Positions 16,876 through 29,865 of a stretch of DNA of 64,000 nt are shown here, piece after piece (the stretch's first letter is position 1; each line of letters starts with the position of its first letter). Under the pieces are notes generated by a model, which saw only the letters and a program-made list of their open reading frames with translations, searched no databases and was not told the origin of the DNA. A program made the position numbers and the translations under genes. The stretch spans positions 18,340,400 through 18,404,399 of the forward strand of contig OY744612.1 in NCBI GenBank assembly GCA_963556255.1, given 5' to 3'. This DNA comes from Allolobophora icterica. Taxonomy: Eukaryota > Annelida > Clitellata > Crassiclitellata > Lumbricidae.

Positions 16876-17561
16876 CATAGGCGTAGACTCTGGGGGGTCA
16901 GCCGGGGCACGTGCCACCCCAATAATTGAGGAGCCGGGGCAATGCCCCCCCCCCCCAAAATCGAGAGGAGAATTTCTTCAAATATTAAAATATTATGTTT
17001 CAATACAGACAAATTTCTTCAGAAACAGAAAAACAGAGACACATAACTGAAATACTATCAGAAATCCATAATGGAAACAAAGATTTATTTTATCTTCAAT
17101 ATCTTCAATGTGAAACAAATTTACATGTAAACAAAACACCCATTTGCCTTTGCTGACTGTCCAGACCAGAGGTGAAAAAAGCTTTTTCAGATTTTGCTTT
17201 AAACAACAACAAAAAGAAAACCACAAAATTTGTTTTTGTTTAAAAAAATAAATTTCTTATTTTTGTAGAAGTTATTTTAATAGCATTGATTAAATGATTT
17301 CAAATTTTTCGGAAATCGCAACTGAATTTACTGAGTTTAAGCTCTTGTTCATGCCATTTTTCATGATTTTTATGATCCGAAATCAGAAAAACCTAAAAAC
17401 AACAAAAACCATAAAACCAAAAAACCGAAAAAACAACAATAAACAACGTTTCACCTTGAAAAATCTTTTTTTGCACCTCTGGTCCAGACCCCATGCCCCA
17501 CCAATATTTTGCCCCACCAATATTTTGCCCCATCAATATTTTGGACAAGTTTACGCCAGTG
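16876..17561. mobile_element. hAT-like non-autonomous DNA transposon
   Basis: Ends CATAGGCGTAGACT and AGTTTACGCCAGTG are imperfect inverted repeats and are flanked by a perfect 8-bp duplication TCTGTGAC (16868-16875 and 17562-17569). The interior (686 bp total) has C/G-rich ends and an A/T-rich middle with no transposase. Confidence 0.72.
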
Positions 17562-18575
17562 TCTGTGACGGTGATCCGCTTTTTCGCCCCACAGTTGACC
17601 GCCAGGTGGATCCGTCCATAAGTAGGGCTTGAGAGGTTCCGACTTGGACAGGTGACATGTGTTTCGTCATTAACCGGAAGACATTGAGCACGTTTAAGGA
17701 GGGAAGAAGAGATTTTGAAAGGGAATCAACCTCAACCATATCGAGAAGTTCAGTGACCAATTCATACATATCAATATACACACATACATATAAGCATACA
17801 TACATGCATACATACATGCACACACACATACATACATACACACAAATACATACATACATAGGCCTACATGCATACATACATACACACATACATACATACA
17901 TGCATGCATACATACATAGATACATATATGTATTACATGCTTACATGCATACATACATGCACACATAATGCATGCATACGTACACACATACGTGCATACA
18001 CCTGTACATACATACATACATACATGCATACACACATACTACATGTATACATACATACATTAAGTGGCCCTATATGAATTTATAATTATAATTAAACAAA
18101 TAGAAATGCATGTCTATCCAATTAATTGCAAACATGCATGCGTACATATACACATCATGCAGTCTATGGTTTGTTAATGTGCTGTTTAACAACACTGTGT
18201 CATAGCGCCGCCCTCCTCCTCTATCCAAGCTTGGGACTGGCACTGCCGGAGTACGAGCAGTGGCGGAGTAACATCCATCCTTCCTATGCATGCACGTTTA
18301 CCCATCTATCCATCCATTCATCCACCCATGAACTCAACCAACACTCCACCCACCCATACGTGCATAAATACATACATTCATACAACACTTGCTGTACATG
18401 AATACAAACAAAACTGAGGAGACCGTTTTTTGACGAGTGATATACTCAGCAACAACGTGGGATATTGTTTTGAGGAAGGATCTCGCATCTCTAAGAGCAA
18501 ACGATGACCTCACCCACGCACGTCTGTCTACATGTGAAAAATACACCGGATGAGTATCATATTGCTTGTGTTCAC

Positions 18576-18578
<3 letters not shown>
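17562..18578. repeat. Degenerate ACAT/GCAT repeats and unassigned sequence
   Basis: 17570-17764 has no recognised feature. 17765-18065 is a decayed ACAT/GCAT microsatellite. 18066-18578 is unassigned; around 18203 a TAGCGCCG word resembles the tail of the local CR1-like LINE in inverse orientation, too short to be sure. Confidence 0.5.
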
Positions 18579-18621
<43 letters not shown>

Positions 18622-18650
18622 GTATATATATATATATATATATATGCGTA
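18579..18650. repeat. (TA)n microsatellite with inverted symmetry
   Basis: TA runs separated by ACCGTA at about 18618-18624 and preceded by CACGGTA, so the block can fold on itself. No gene. Confidence 0.8.
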
Positions 18651-18839
18651 TAGATATATGTGTGTAGGACATTATACGTATATATGTATATAAATATATG
18701 TATGCATTTGTTGAGAGGTATTTACGTGACGTTGTTTTAATTTTATATAGATACTGTATGCATAGACATACAGATGAATGTTTACATAGATATATAAATA
18801 CAAACTTACATATGTTAAAACATACATTCTTAGAAACAT

Positions 18840-19270
18840 ACATACACATATGCGTAGATAAGTACTAACAAATATACTTACAGACATTTATGCATTCATA
18901 GTTACATTAATGCATACATACATACATACATACATACATACATACATACATACATACATACATACATACATACATACATACATGCATACATACATGCATG
19001 CATACATACATACATACATACATACATACATACATACATACATACATACATACATACATACATACATACATACATACATACATACATACATACATACATA
19101 CATACATACATACATACATACATAGTTACATACATATATACATAAATAGTTATATTCATACATAGTTACATATGTGCATATAGTTACATTCATACATTCA
19201 TTCATACATACATACATACATACATACATAGTTATATACAAACATTCATAGTTACATACCTACATTCATA
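18840..19270. repeat. (ACAT)n microsatellite
   Basis: Pure ACAT from about 18912 to 19125 with degenerate flanks. It directly abuts the mariner derivative at 19275, whose TA target lies in an ACATACATA context. Confidence 0.92.
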
Positions 19271-19274
19271 CATA

Positions 19275-20107
19275 CAGGGTGCGGCAAAATAAAGTAATCC
19301 CCTGCAGTGTTTGGTTGATATCTCAAGAACGAAGTTGGATTTTTATAAGAAAATTTACACGGCCATTGGTCATTCATATCTACGTACAATTGCCAAATTA
19401 CATTATATTATCACAACAATTGACTAAGTTATGCTATTTGAACAGAGACAAGCCCACGCTTTATAACGTGCAAATTTTACGGTTGCGTTATTGGTTGTAC
19501 TGTAGCATTTATTATGAAAACAAAAAACAGGGCACCAGCTTAAAAGCACGCAAACTGTCCTGCGATCATTGAGAAGGACCAGTGGCCACCAAATTCCCCA
19601 GATCTCAACCCCCTTGACTATCACGTGTGGGGAGCCATGCTGCAAAGGTATCACAAACTCCAGCCGAAGCCAAAGACAATCGCCGAGTTGAAAGCCGCTT
19701 TGCAGTCAATATGGGACGATATGCCACAGGCGCCGATCAACAAGGCCATCAAGAACTTTACCAAACGGCTGAAGGCATGCGTGCAGGCCAATGGTGGACA
19801 CTTTGAACACTTAATGTAAAATTGAAAGTGCAATTCGTAAAGCTTCGTTGTAAAAATATTTCAAGTTGTACCATTTATTTTTCTTGTTTCTTTACAAAGT
19901 AACTATTTTTAACCATGTAAAATCGTGGGGGTGTCGTGTTTGAAATAACATAACTTTGTCATATTTCAAGATTGTTAAATAACATTTGGAAGTTATATGT
20001 AGATGTGAACGGACAATATCATTACCAAGTTTTATATAAAAATTCTAAGCGGTTGCTACCGAATTTGCAACACACTGCAGGGGATTACTTTATTTTGCCG
20101 CACCCTG
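19275..20107 (+). mobile_element. Tc1/mariner deletion derivative
   Basis: 833 bp with inverted ends: CAGGGTGCGGCAAAATAAAG at the left and its complement ending GCCGCACCCTG at the right; the match runs about 35 bp (ends in AATCCCCTGCAGTGT). TA dinucleotides flank both sides (19273-19274 and 20108-20109), as for mariner insertions. It retains a piece of transposase. Confidence 0.85.
19548..19819 (+). pseudogene. Mariner transposase C-terminal remnant
   Basis: The frame ending at stop 19817-19819 encodes QWPPNSPDLNPLDYHVWGAM, the third-Asp region (DLNPxDY) of mariner-type DDE/D transposases, followed by a normal C-terminal helical tail ending GGHFEHLM. The N-terminal two thirds, including the first two catalytic Asps, are missing. 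Confidence 0.82.
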
Positions 20108-20189
20108 TACATGCATAGTTACATGCCATCAACATGCCAACCGTCTAGCTCGCATGTGTGTCTGCTACACAGGCCTTTGTAGCGGAAGT

Positions 20190-20990
20190 ACATATATTTG
20201 GATGTCATCAAATCAACTGCGGTTGAAATCGACAAAGGCGCAGTATATTCGACTGGACAGACGTCAGGAGCGATCAAAAGTTGATGAGGAATCGATTACG
20301 AAACCAACAGCTCATCGTCCGCATCCGGGTTTTGTGTGTTCCTTTGGGCGGAGACCTATCAATGGCGCACCACGTGAACCACCCTCGGACATCCTGCTTG
20401 TATACCAGTTGCAACAGATACGGGTCATACGGTGCAGTCTGTCGCATTTGCTTTGGAATTTGTTTTATAGACTTGCGCCTAATAAATCCTTGTTTAATCT
20501 GTTGTCCTGCAGCTCTGCAGTGATTTCTCATTAACTCACTTGATCATGATACGCTTCGACCTTTGTAATTCTATCCTTGCCGGTCTGACAGAGTTCCGGT
20601 TGAACCAGATCAAGTCTGTCTGATAACCTTTTATGCTCGAGTCATAGCCGGCAATCCGAAATGTTCGCATAAACTGAATTTATTGGAGAAACAATGCGCT
20701 GGCTCCCTGTTCCGGAGAGTATTGCATTCCAGGCCATCATGGTGACATGTACCTCGGTTGTCGTCACTGCCTCTGTATACATATTAATGCGCTCTGTGTT
20801 CAAGTCTCGGGTCATATGGGTCGGCAATCGTTGCGCTTTGCGGCCCATAGAGAAATGCAGGTGCCACGCTGCCGGACATCACCACGAGCCCCATCGTGCC
20901 TTCTCGTGCATTGGTCTTCCTTGAACGGTCTCCCATTGGATTTACGTGCTGTTGCATTTGATTTAGTGAGGCATACATTTGCAAACTAAC
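20190..20990 (+). pseudogene. Degraded CR1/L2-like LINE reverse transcriptase fragment
   Basis: Two segments fit the C-terminal half of the LINE at 55278-57120. 20199-20270 reads WMSSNQLRLKSTKAQYIRL, matching its WMSSNRLNLNSSKTQLIW. 20690-20960 reads RWLPVPESIAFQAIMV and HRAFSCIGLPSLNGLPLDLR across a frame change, matching its LHWLPVASRIQYKVLL and HRAFAILGPSLWNDLPPSLR. Sequence between them is decayed. Confidence 0.65.
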
Positions 20991-21039
20991 TGTCTCCAAA
21001 CGCACTCATGTGGATCTGTTAGAAAGTAACAGTTGCAGA

Positions 21040-21720
21040 TTGATGCAAACATGCATGCATACACACATGCATGCATAAACACATGCATGCATACACACAT
21101 GCATACATACATACAGACATATACATACATAATATGCCATTTATGCCTACATACTGTAAATGCATACATAAATACATACGTAAGTAGATACATACATACT
21201 TACTTGCATGCTAAATTACATGCATACACTCATACATAGACAAACACGTATATGCATAGGCACACATGCATATCTAAAGCCTAAGTAAGGCCTAATATGC
21301 CTAATTTGTACATAATCATCATAATTACGGAAAGTTACAGATAAATGTCATGAACCTGAGGCAAAATATGCAATGTGTATATAGTTCATATGTCTGCGTA
21401 TGTTGGCGTATGACTGTATATGTCTGCGTATGCATGCATACCTCTGCATATGTCTGCGTATGTATGCGTATGTCTGTATATGCCTGCATATGTCTGTATG
21501 CGTTTGTCTATATATGTCTGGGTACGTCTGTATATGTCTGCGTTTGTCTGTATATGTCTGCGTATGTCTGCAGTCTGCGTTTTTATGTGTATGCGAATGT
21601 CTGTATATGTCTGCATATGTCTCTATGCATATGTCTCTATATGTCTGGTATACGTCTGTATATTATGTCTGCGTATGTATATGTATATAACTGCGTATGT
21701 ATGAATATGTCTTTTCTCGT
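21040..21720. repeat. Degenerate ACAT repeats and a TATGTCTGCG minisatellite
   Basis: 21040-21250 is a mixed GCATACAC/ACAT repeat. 21390-21720 is a minisatellite of roughly 12 bp (TGTATGTCTGCG variants), open in all plus frames for compositional reasons only. Confidence 0.75.
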
Positions 21721-23570
21721 GTAATTGCGGATAATTACACGGCGTCTAACCTGTCAAATGCGTGATTCTATCCATAGCCGGCGTGCAACACCACCTGTAG
21801 TTGTTTCTTTATGAGTGCATGTGGTACTGCGTGTAGTCTCTGCCTACTATATGTATATATACGCTTTCCCTATGACATGTAATTCCTTGATAAATTTAAG
21901 CATTTTACTTCGCCTTCATTAACGAACGTTGCAACATTCTATACCGCGTGATGTATCCACGATCAAAGTATATCTCAGTATACATATACATGCATGTTTA
22001 TATACTACCTTATGCGTATACGTATATATATATAATTAAACATTTATGGTATATGTAATATGTATAACTAATTATTTAAGCTGTCAAACATGATGAATGA
22101 TCGAAGGATTATGTTGCCAGCGCCTGTCGTCAGGTGCGCTGTAGACGAGGCGCGACTAAAGTATCGTTGAGAATCGAAGTAGATCCAGGCAGAAGCCGTC
22201 TCGGCTCCCAGAGGTCCTTCGAAGACGCGAGGAAGGTTTGAACAGGCTGCAGTCCTTCGACTGAGGCACTTTGTATTTATATATTGGACATATATCGACA
22301 CATCTGGACGTGGGTATAATCTGTGGAGACCTAAATTATCAGAAGAGCTACTGACTAACTGACCGACTCACTCAGTCTCTCACTTACTAACTCACTCATT
22401 CACTATTCAATCACTTACGCATATTTCCATTCTACGTAGGAATTCAGTACCTTCTAATAAATTACAAACCGTTCAGTCTAAACTAATTATTAAAGCTGTC
22501 TAACATGACGAATGGTTGTGTTTCCTGGAAGCGTCGTCAGGTGCGCTCATGTATCCATAGCTCGCCTGAAGCATCACTATTATAATGGAAGTAAATGCAA
22601 GCAGAACAACACATAATCCATTCTGCGTACGAGTTCTGCCCATCTGCGTCTTCTAATTGGTCGGTGCCCTACTAATGAATATTCATGATTAATGAAGGAG
22701 CAATGACGTTATTGCTCCTGTTATTGAGTCGATGCTATGGCATAAATTTAAATGTAGCCTAGATGTAAACTTTTTTATATAGCGATCGTATGGCCTCGAC
22801 CCTGCTCATTTTTCAATGAATTGATCGGGTGAGATCCTTCACCACCGCTGCCCGTTTGAATAAGAGCCACGCCAATGTGACGCCATTTAAGGTCCCTAGC
22901 TATTGGCATCCCTTCTCGTCCTGAAACTTAAAGAAAGACTACAAAGACATCCACCACAGAATCAGCAACAAAGGGAAGAAATCAAGGATCCATGCAGTCA
23001 GAAGAAGTCCCTACCTCTCTCATCACCATATGTGAACCAGCCTCCTCGCGCACCGCTGAGGTGAATGGTAGTGCTCTTTAACCGATGTATCTAACCGAAG
23101 TACCGAACCATTATGAATATTAAACGTATTTAATGTTGTATGATTGTGCGTAATAGGCCTATACTCATTGACGCTGCAATTTGTTTTTATTTAACCCTTT
23201 AGCGACTAGCGAGTACTAAAATGCATGGAAAACTAATCCCTTTCGTCGAAAAAGGATTTTAAATGTTGTGAATGTTTGATCGATGACATTCGGAAACAAA
23301 ATCTGCTATTTCGCAATCAGAAGCTTCTAGCGTTTCGTTGAAGCTTTTCCGAACACTTTGGTTCAGTGACGTCCCCCGTCAGAGCATAAATTTGGTTCGA
23401 GAGTTCTGCTTCACCGGCACCCCCTAGCCAACTCAGCTAAAATGAGTACACTGACCGTACACTGTCGATGGGAAGATGAGGCGGTGAGGGAGATGACTGG
23501 CCACCCGCCCTTATATGTCGAGGTTAAGAAAATGAAGTTGCTAACACTTAGCTAAAGGGACTGCTCTTCT
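21721..23570. other. Unassigned, contains a diverged dispersed duplication
   Basis: No gene is supported. 22070-22145 and 22485-22553 share a block (AGCTGTC..ACATGA..AATG, then GTCGTCAGGTGCGCT), so the two are diverged copies of one repeat. 22335-22415 is a CTGACTCACT-type simple stretch. 22930-23030 has a short stretch reminiscent of LINE-like coding sequence but cannot be assigned. Confidence 0.45.
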
Positions 23571-23572
23571 TC

Positions 23573-23722
23573 TTGTTTTTCTTATTCTTCTTATTCTTAT
23601 TCTTGTTGTTGTTGCTGTTGCTGTTGTTGCTCTTCTTCTTCTTCTTCTTCTTCTTCCTCCTCCTCCTCCTCCTCTTCTTCTTCTTCTTCTTCTTCTTCTT
23701 CTTCTTCTTCTTCTTCTTCTTC
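23573..23722. repeat. (CTT)n/(CTC)n tract
   Basis: Polypyrimidine trinucleotide repeat of about 150 bp; the poly-Phe/Leu frame across it is not a gene. Confidence 0.9.
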
Positions 23723-24371
23723 AGTGATGTCAGTCAACATGAATATTCATTAATGGTGAAGCGGGCAATGAAAAGGCACAAATGGCTAGCAGGCCTATGG
23801 ACTGAATCCGTATACGTAGAATGGGAATATGACGCATGGTCGACCGACTGGCCACGCACCATTTAATGAATATAATATATAGCTGTACTTTTCATAAAGT
23901 GTTTATCAATATCAATAATATATATATAGAATACATATGTATATTGTCTACATGGTATGCATAGTATATATATATATATATATCATATATGATACGTGAC
24001 CCGAACGAGGCTTAATTTTGAATAATATTTCTATTTTCCGTGCAGGAATATTGGATACACTTATGAGATTATGATTTAAAGATATATGCGTAGATCTTTA
24101 TATATAAACACAATATCTCTGTGTATGGCGATTTTATGTAATATTCAGTGCGTATGTATATGCATCTATGAATGCCACATGTGAAGCCAACGGCACATAA
24201 ACACCACGCGAAGTTAATCTCATTTTGAGTCCATACAGTTTGCTGCTTTCTGAGTTCTGACTCATCTCACTGTGATTGCTACAGTAGAATGATTTGCTTA
24301 TTTTAAGCTTTATTTAGTAAGGTTTTGCTATTTCTACATGTCACTTTTCATTTAAGAATATTAGGAAAACG

Positions 24372-24372
24372 G

Positions 24373-24441
<69 letters not shown>

Positions 24442-24641
24442 CCAACGATAGGGTAGCAACCATTACAATGCTGGTGAGATCGAATACATACATAATACAT
24501 ACATACATACAATGTACATACATCCATACATCCATACATCCATACATACATACATACACACATACATACCAACATACATACATGCATACATACATACATG
24601 CATACATACATGCATATATACAATGTACACACATACATACA

Positions 24642-24672
<31 letters not shown>

Positions 24673-24713
24673 CATGCAAACATACATACATACATACTTA
24701 CATACATACATAA
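24372..24713. repeat. (GAT)n followed by (ACAT)n
   Basis: 24372-24441 is pure GAT; 24486-24713 is ACAT with ATCC and GCAT variants. Confidence 0.92.
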
Positions 24714-25410
24714 GTGCAAGGCAGGGTAACTGCAGTCAGTTTGTATCGTGGAGAGTTTGCTTTCGATCCTTCACTGAGGCAGTCATTAGGCAAGTCCTTC
24801 ACACACAATTGGTCAGCGCTATCGACGTTCTGTCGCATGGTCGAGTGTCCACTCCCGAACTTTGCAAGGAGGTCAGCATCATATGCAGGTGCCTTGTATA
24901 CATTAAGATTCATGTATTTACATACATGGTTACATAGGCCTACATACGTAATGCATACATGCATACATACATACATACATTTATAAATGTTTAAATACAA
25001 TACAATACATCATACTTAAATACATATTTCCACATCACATCTGCATGCTTGCGTAATACATTAATAATTAATTGGCATCATGCAGAAGGCATCAACACAG
25101 AAGTGCCTGGTTGTAATCAGTAACGATTGAAAATGTGGTAGCAATTAAAATCTAATGGATCGACAAGGGTTGTTGACACAGTATTTTTTTTACAAAAGCG
25201 TTTCATGTTCTGGGGCGGGGTGTGGTGGGACGAGATATGAACCCCTGGGAGTTGCGATTGAGATGAATTGGGCTTTGAAGGGCGATCATCCCCCGAGGAA
25301 AGACACCGGTGTCGCTGAGAGGATTTGAGGAGTTTCTTTTCTCTCACAGGAGACGGATTAATGCCAAGGATATCGTTCTGCTTGTCCCGATCAGCTCTAA
25401 TCCATTCTGA
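24714..25410. other. No recognisable feature
   Basis: Unique-looking sequence with a short ACAT patch at 24940-24980. No supported coding region. Confidence 0.4.
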
Positions 25411-26160
25411 TCCTTCTACTCCACCTCCTGCTACTCCTTCTCCTCTTCCCCCGTCATGCCCTCGTCCTCCTTCTTCCAATATTCATCCTCCTCAGCTTAC
25501 TCCTCCTCCAGTCCTTCTGATCTGCTCGTCATGCTCCTCCTCGTCATGCTTCTTCTTGTCATGCTCCTCCTTCTCCTTCTCCTCCTCCTCCTCCTCCTTC
25601 TCCTCGTCCTCCTCTTCCTCATCCCTCTTCACCACCGCCTTCCTAACCCTACTTCTCCGCAATTATATCTTCCTACTTATTGACATCCGTGTACTTCTTT
25701 CTCCTTGTCGTCCGCTTCCTTATCTCGTCCTCGAGCACCTCCCTTTACCTTTTCCTCTTCTTCGTCCTTCTCCTCTTCCTTCTCCTCTTTCTTCTCCTCC
25801 TCCTCTTCCTTCTCTTCCTTCTCTTCCTTCTCCACTCCCTTCTTCTTCTTTTCTTCGTATTCTTCCTTCTCCTCTTCCTTCTCGTTATCCTCCTCCTCAT
25901 CTTCCTTCTCCTCTTCCTCTTCCTTCTCCTCCTCGTCCTCTTTCTTCCCCTCTTCTTTCTCCTCGTCCTTCTCATCTTCCTTCTCCTTCTCCTCCTCGTC
26001 CTCTTCCTTCTCCTCTTCCTTCTCCTCTTCCTTCTCCTCCTCCTCCTCTTCCTTCTCCTCTTCCTTCTTTTCTTCCTTCTCCTCTTCCTTCTCCTCTTCC
26101 TCTTCCTTCTCCTCCTCTTCCTCTTCCTTCTCCTCTTCCTTCTCGGTTTCCCCATCATCC
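25411..26160. repeat. Long polypyrimidine (TCC/TTC) tract
   Basis: About 750 bp of CTCCTT/TTCTCC repeats on the plus strand, mirror-rich and able to form triplex DNA. ORFs encoding poly-Ser/Leu or poly-Glu/Arg across it are compositional. Confidence 0.93.
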
Positions 26161-26319
26161 TCTCCCCCTCCGTTTTTGCCTGAGCCGAGGGAAGAAGGAA
26201 GGTCAAGTAAGATTTCCACATCTCGGTTGACGAATAGGAAAATTATTGTGGACATGGTTAGGCAGAGGCGGAGAGGAACAAACAAAGTGATGTGGACGAA
26301 GACAGAGAAGTTGGATAGG

Positions 26320-26690
26320 GATGGTGAGATACTTAGAGAGACACAGAGATGGAGACAGAGAGAGACACACACACAGATGGAGACAGAGACAGACAGAGAC
26401 AGACAATGACAGAGACAGACAGACAGAGACAGGTAGACAGAAACAGACAATGACAGACATACAGGCAGAGAGATAGGCAGACAGAGACAGACAGAGACAG
26501 ACAGACAAACAGAGACAGGCAGAGAAACAGACAGACAGACAGACAGAGACAGACAGACAAACAGAGACAGGCAGAGGAACAGACAGACAGGGAACAGACA
26601 AACAGACAGAGACGGGCAGACAAAGACAGACAGATAGAGACAAACAAACAGAGACAGACAGAGACATACAGAGGAACAGACGGTGCACAA
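26320..26690. repeat. (GACA)n/(GAGACA)n repeat
   Basis: Purine-rich GACA-type simple repeat, continuing the strand asymmetry of the preceding tract in the opposite sense. Confidence 0.9.
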
Positions 26691-27412
26691 AGGCGGAAGA
26701 AGAGCACAGTGGATTTGGGCAAGAGTCAAACGAATAGGCAAGAGACAGACACAGGATGGCAATGACGGGGAATCGTAAACAAGTGCAGAGGGGGAATGGA
26801 TAAGAACGTAGGGCGAGGCTAGAGGAAGAGCAGTGGGCGAATGGGCGAAACCCTGAGGGCTTTCAGTGCACTCGACGGAGTATCGGAGACGGCCCATCAA
26901 TCTCTGTCCCTGCGTTGCTAGGTGATAGAGTCGGAGACAGAGAGACACTGACAAAGCGACGGAGAAGCAGGGAGATGGAAGGAGGCAGAAACGGGGCAGT
27001 GCAAAGTGCAAAATCGAACGAAAACGAGAAACGTTGAATTCGCAAGGAATGCGGAAAGAAAATCAAAAGAAGAAATTGAGAAGGACACAGAAAGACAACG
27101 AAAATGACAGCTAGAGTAGAAGAGAGTGGCGTAGAGACAAACTAGAGGGAAGTGGAAAGCCTGACGTTAGAGATTGGCCCGCTTTCGAGGCATCCATTCC
27201 CCACTCTCTTAAGATGGAAGATTGCTGATAGGAGTCGAAAGGAAGTTCCGGGAAGATACAGAGGGGGACCAGTTGGGGGGGATGATACGATGCTTCGATG
27301 AATGAAATCGCTTCTGGCCTATAAATCCATTGATTGTGAATACGGAGGAGTCTGTGACGCACGAGATTGAGGGCCATTTTTCTCTTCCTTAGCGTGGGCT
27401 TCGTACCGTTTT
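26691..27412. other. No recognisable feature
   Basis: Purine-rich transition sequence up to the 22-bp minisatellite. No gene supported. Confidence 0.4.
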
Positions 27413-28970
27413 TACTATTCGGTATTGACTATTTTGCTATTCCGCATTGGCTGTTTTGCTATTCGGTATTGGCTGTTTTGCTATTCCGTATCGACTGTTT
27501 TGCTATTCCGTTTTGGCTGTTTTGCTATTCCGTATTGCTGTCTTGCTATTCCGTTTTGGCTGTTTTGCTATTCCGTTTTGGCTGTCTTGCTATTCCATAT
27601 TGGCTACTTTGCTATTCGGTATTGGCTCTTTAGCTATTCCGTTTTGCCTGTTTTGCTATTCCGTTTTGGCTGTTTTGCTATTCCATATTGGCTACTTTGC
27701 AATTCTGTATTGGCTGCTTTGCTATTTCGTTTTGGCTGTTTTGCTATTCCGTATTGGCTGTCTTGCTATTCCGCATTGGTTATTTCGCTATTCCGTATAG
27801 GCAACTTTTCTATTCCGTATTAGCTGCTTTGGTATTCCGAATTGGCTATCCTGCTATTCCGTTTTGGCTATTTTGCTATTCCGTATTGGCTATTTTGTTA
27901 TTCCGTATTGGCTATTTTGCTATCCGTATTGTCTATTTTGCTATTTCGTATTCGCTAATTTGCTATTCCATATTGGCTATTTTGCTATTCCGTATTGGCT
28001 GTTTTGCTATTCCGTATTGGCTGTCTTGCTATTCCGTATTGGCTATTTTGCTATTCCGTATAGGCAATTTTTCTATTCCGTATTAGCTGCTTTGGAATTC
28101 CGAATTGGCTATCTTGCTATTCCGTCTTGACTATTTTGCTATTCCGTATTGGCTATTTTGTTTATTCCGTATTGGCTATTTTGCTATTCCATATTGGCTA
28201 TTTTGCTGTTCCGTATTGTCTATTTTGCTATTCCATATTGTCTATTTTGCTATTTCGTATTGGCTAATTTGCTATTCCATATTGGCTATTTTGCTATTCC
28301 ATATTGGCTATTTTACTATTCCGTATTGGCTATTTTGCAATTTCGTATTGGCAGCTTTGCTATTCTGAATTGGCTATTTTGCTATTCCATATTGGCTATT
28401 TTGCTATTCCGTATTGGCTTTTTGCTATTCCATGTTGGCTATTTTTCTATTCCGTATTGGCTGTCTTGCTATTCCGAATTGGATATTTTGCTATTCCGTA
28501 TTGGCTGTTTTGCTACTCCGTATTGGCTGTTTTGCTATTTCGTATTGGCAGCTTTGCTATTCTGAATTGGCTATTTTGCTATTCCATATTGGCTATTTTG
28601 CTATTCCGTATTGGCTTTTTGCTATTCCATGTTGGCTATTTTGCTATTCCGTATTGGCTTTTTGCTATTCCATGTTGGCTATTTTTCTATTCCGTATTGG
28701 CTGTCTTGCTATTCCGAATTGGATATTTTGTTATTCCGTATTGGCTGTTTTGCTACTCCGTATTGGCTGTTTTGCTATTTCGTATTGGCTGTCTTGCTAT
28801 TCCGTATTGGCTAATTCGTTGTACTTCTTATTGGTTGTTTTTCTATTCTGTAGTGACTGCTTTGTCATTCCGTAGCGGTTCATTTGCAAAGCCGTATTGG
28901 TTGCTTTGCTACTTTGTATTTGCTATTTCTCTATCCCATATTGGCTATTTCGTATGTTTGACTACCTCCC
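27413..28970. repeat. 22-bp minisatellite, about 70 copies
   Basis: Unit TTTTGCTATTCCGTATTGGCTA with point variants, over about 1.55 kb, with a few one-base phase changes. It has no stop in any plus frame, so long hydrophobic ORFs rich in Ile/Leu/Phe/Tyr appear in all three. A second-order duplication exists: 28360-28560 is nearly repeated at 28560-28790. Confidence 0.93.
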
Positions 28971-29044
28971 CTTCCGAAGTACAGGCTACGTACCGAAGCT
29001 ATTTCGCAACGGTTGACTGAATTTGCTATTCCGTAGTCGCTGTT

Positions 29045-29362
29045 CAGCTATTCCATGGCGAAGAATAAGGAGAAGAATAAGAAGGAGGAGGAGAAGATGA
29101 TGATGAAGAGCGAAGAAGAAGGATGCCAACAAAATGCGTAGAGGAAGAAGAAGACGAGGAAGACGAGGATGAGGATGAAGACGAGGACAGCGAAGAGGAG
29201 GGAGAATGTGAAGAAGAAAGTGAAGAAGATTGCGAGGACAACGTGAAGAACGCGAAGATGATGATGATGGTGGTGGTGGTGGTGGTGGTGGTGGTGGTGG
29301 TGGTGGTGGTGGTGGTGGTGGTGGTGGTGGTGGTGGTGGTGGTGGTGGTGGTGGTGGTGGTC
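29045..29362. repeat. GAA/GAG purine tract and (GGT)n
   Basis: 29045-29265 is a GAAGA/GAGGAT purine-rich stretch; 29266-29362 is pure GGT. Confidence 0.9.
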
Positions 29363-29865
29363 ATGGCGGCCGCGGGGGTGGTGAAGAAGAAAAAGAAGAA
29401 AAAGAAGAGAGACGAAGCAGGCTGCGACGTCCCAAGGATAGCTGATGTTATACATATAATATATAATTCATATTATATACATGACCAAGTACACAATATA
29501 ATTATCATGTATATTAGAAAATATACGTATACAACGGCATAGATATTTTTATGTATAGAACATGATTAATAATTGAGGGCTGTAATCTGCGTTCTCGTGC
29601 ATGGAGTGCCGGAAGTCGGGTCGATGCCCGATGTCTTTCTGCGCCGCGAGGTCCTGGGTTCAAAGCCGTGTTGGAGCAGGAATCCGATCAGCGGGTGTCC
29701 GCTAATTCTGGGGTCGACCGCTGGGCTTTGAGGTGTGAGCCGGATGCGACACGAGAACGGGAGATTAATTGATGTGCCTTGGTTGATGGGTGGGTGGAAG
29801 ATGGGGTGGGTTGGCAGGATGGGTGGGTGTAGTATTGGCATGATGTCTCTGTAGGTGTCTTTGAT
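29363..29865. other. Unassigned, possible tRNA-like SINE piece
   Basis: 29648-29662 contains GGGTTCAAAGCCG, close to a Pol III B box, within a stretch whose minus strand reads HGFEPRTSR, a phrase common when tRNA-derived repeats are translated. No A box is convincing, so a SINE is only a suggestion. Confidence 0.25.

Noticed and set aside
25325..27011. Ser/Leu-rich and Glu/Arg-rich ORFs of up to 444 codons
   Set aside because: They cross polypyrimidine and GACA repeats; composition explains the open frames and no domain is visible.
27425..29020. Multi-frame hydrophobic ORFs that look like multi-pass membrane proteins
   Set aside because: Produced by a stop-free 22-bp minisatellite; all three plus frames are equally open.
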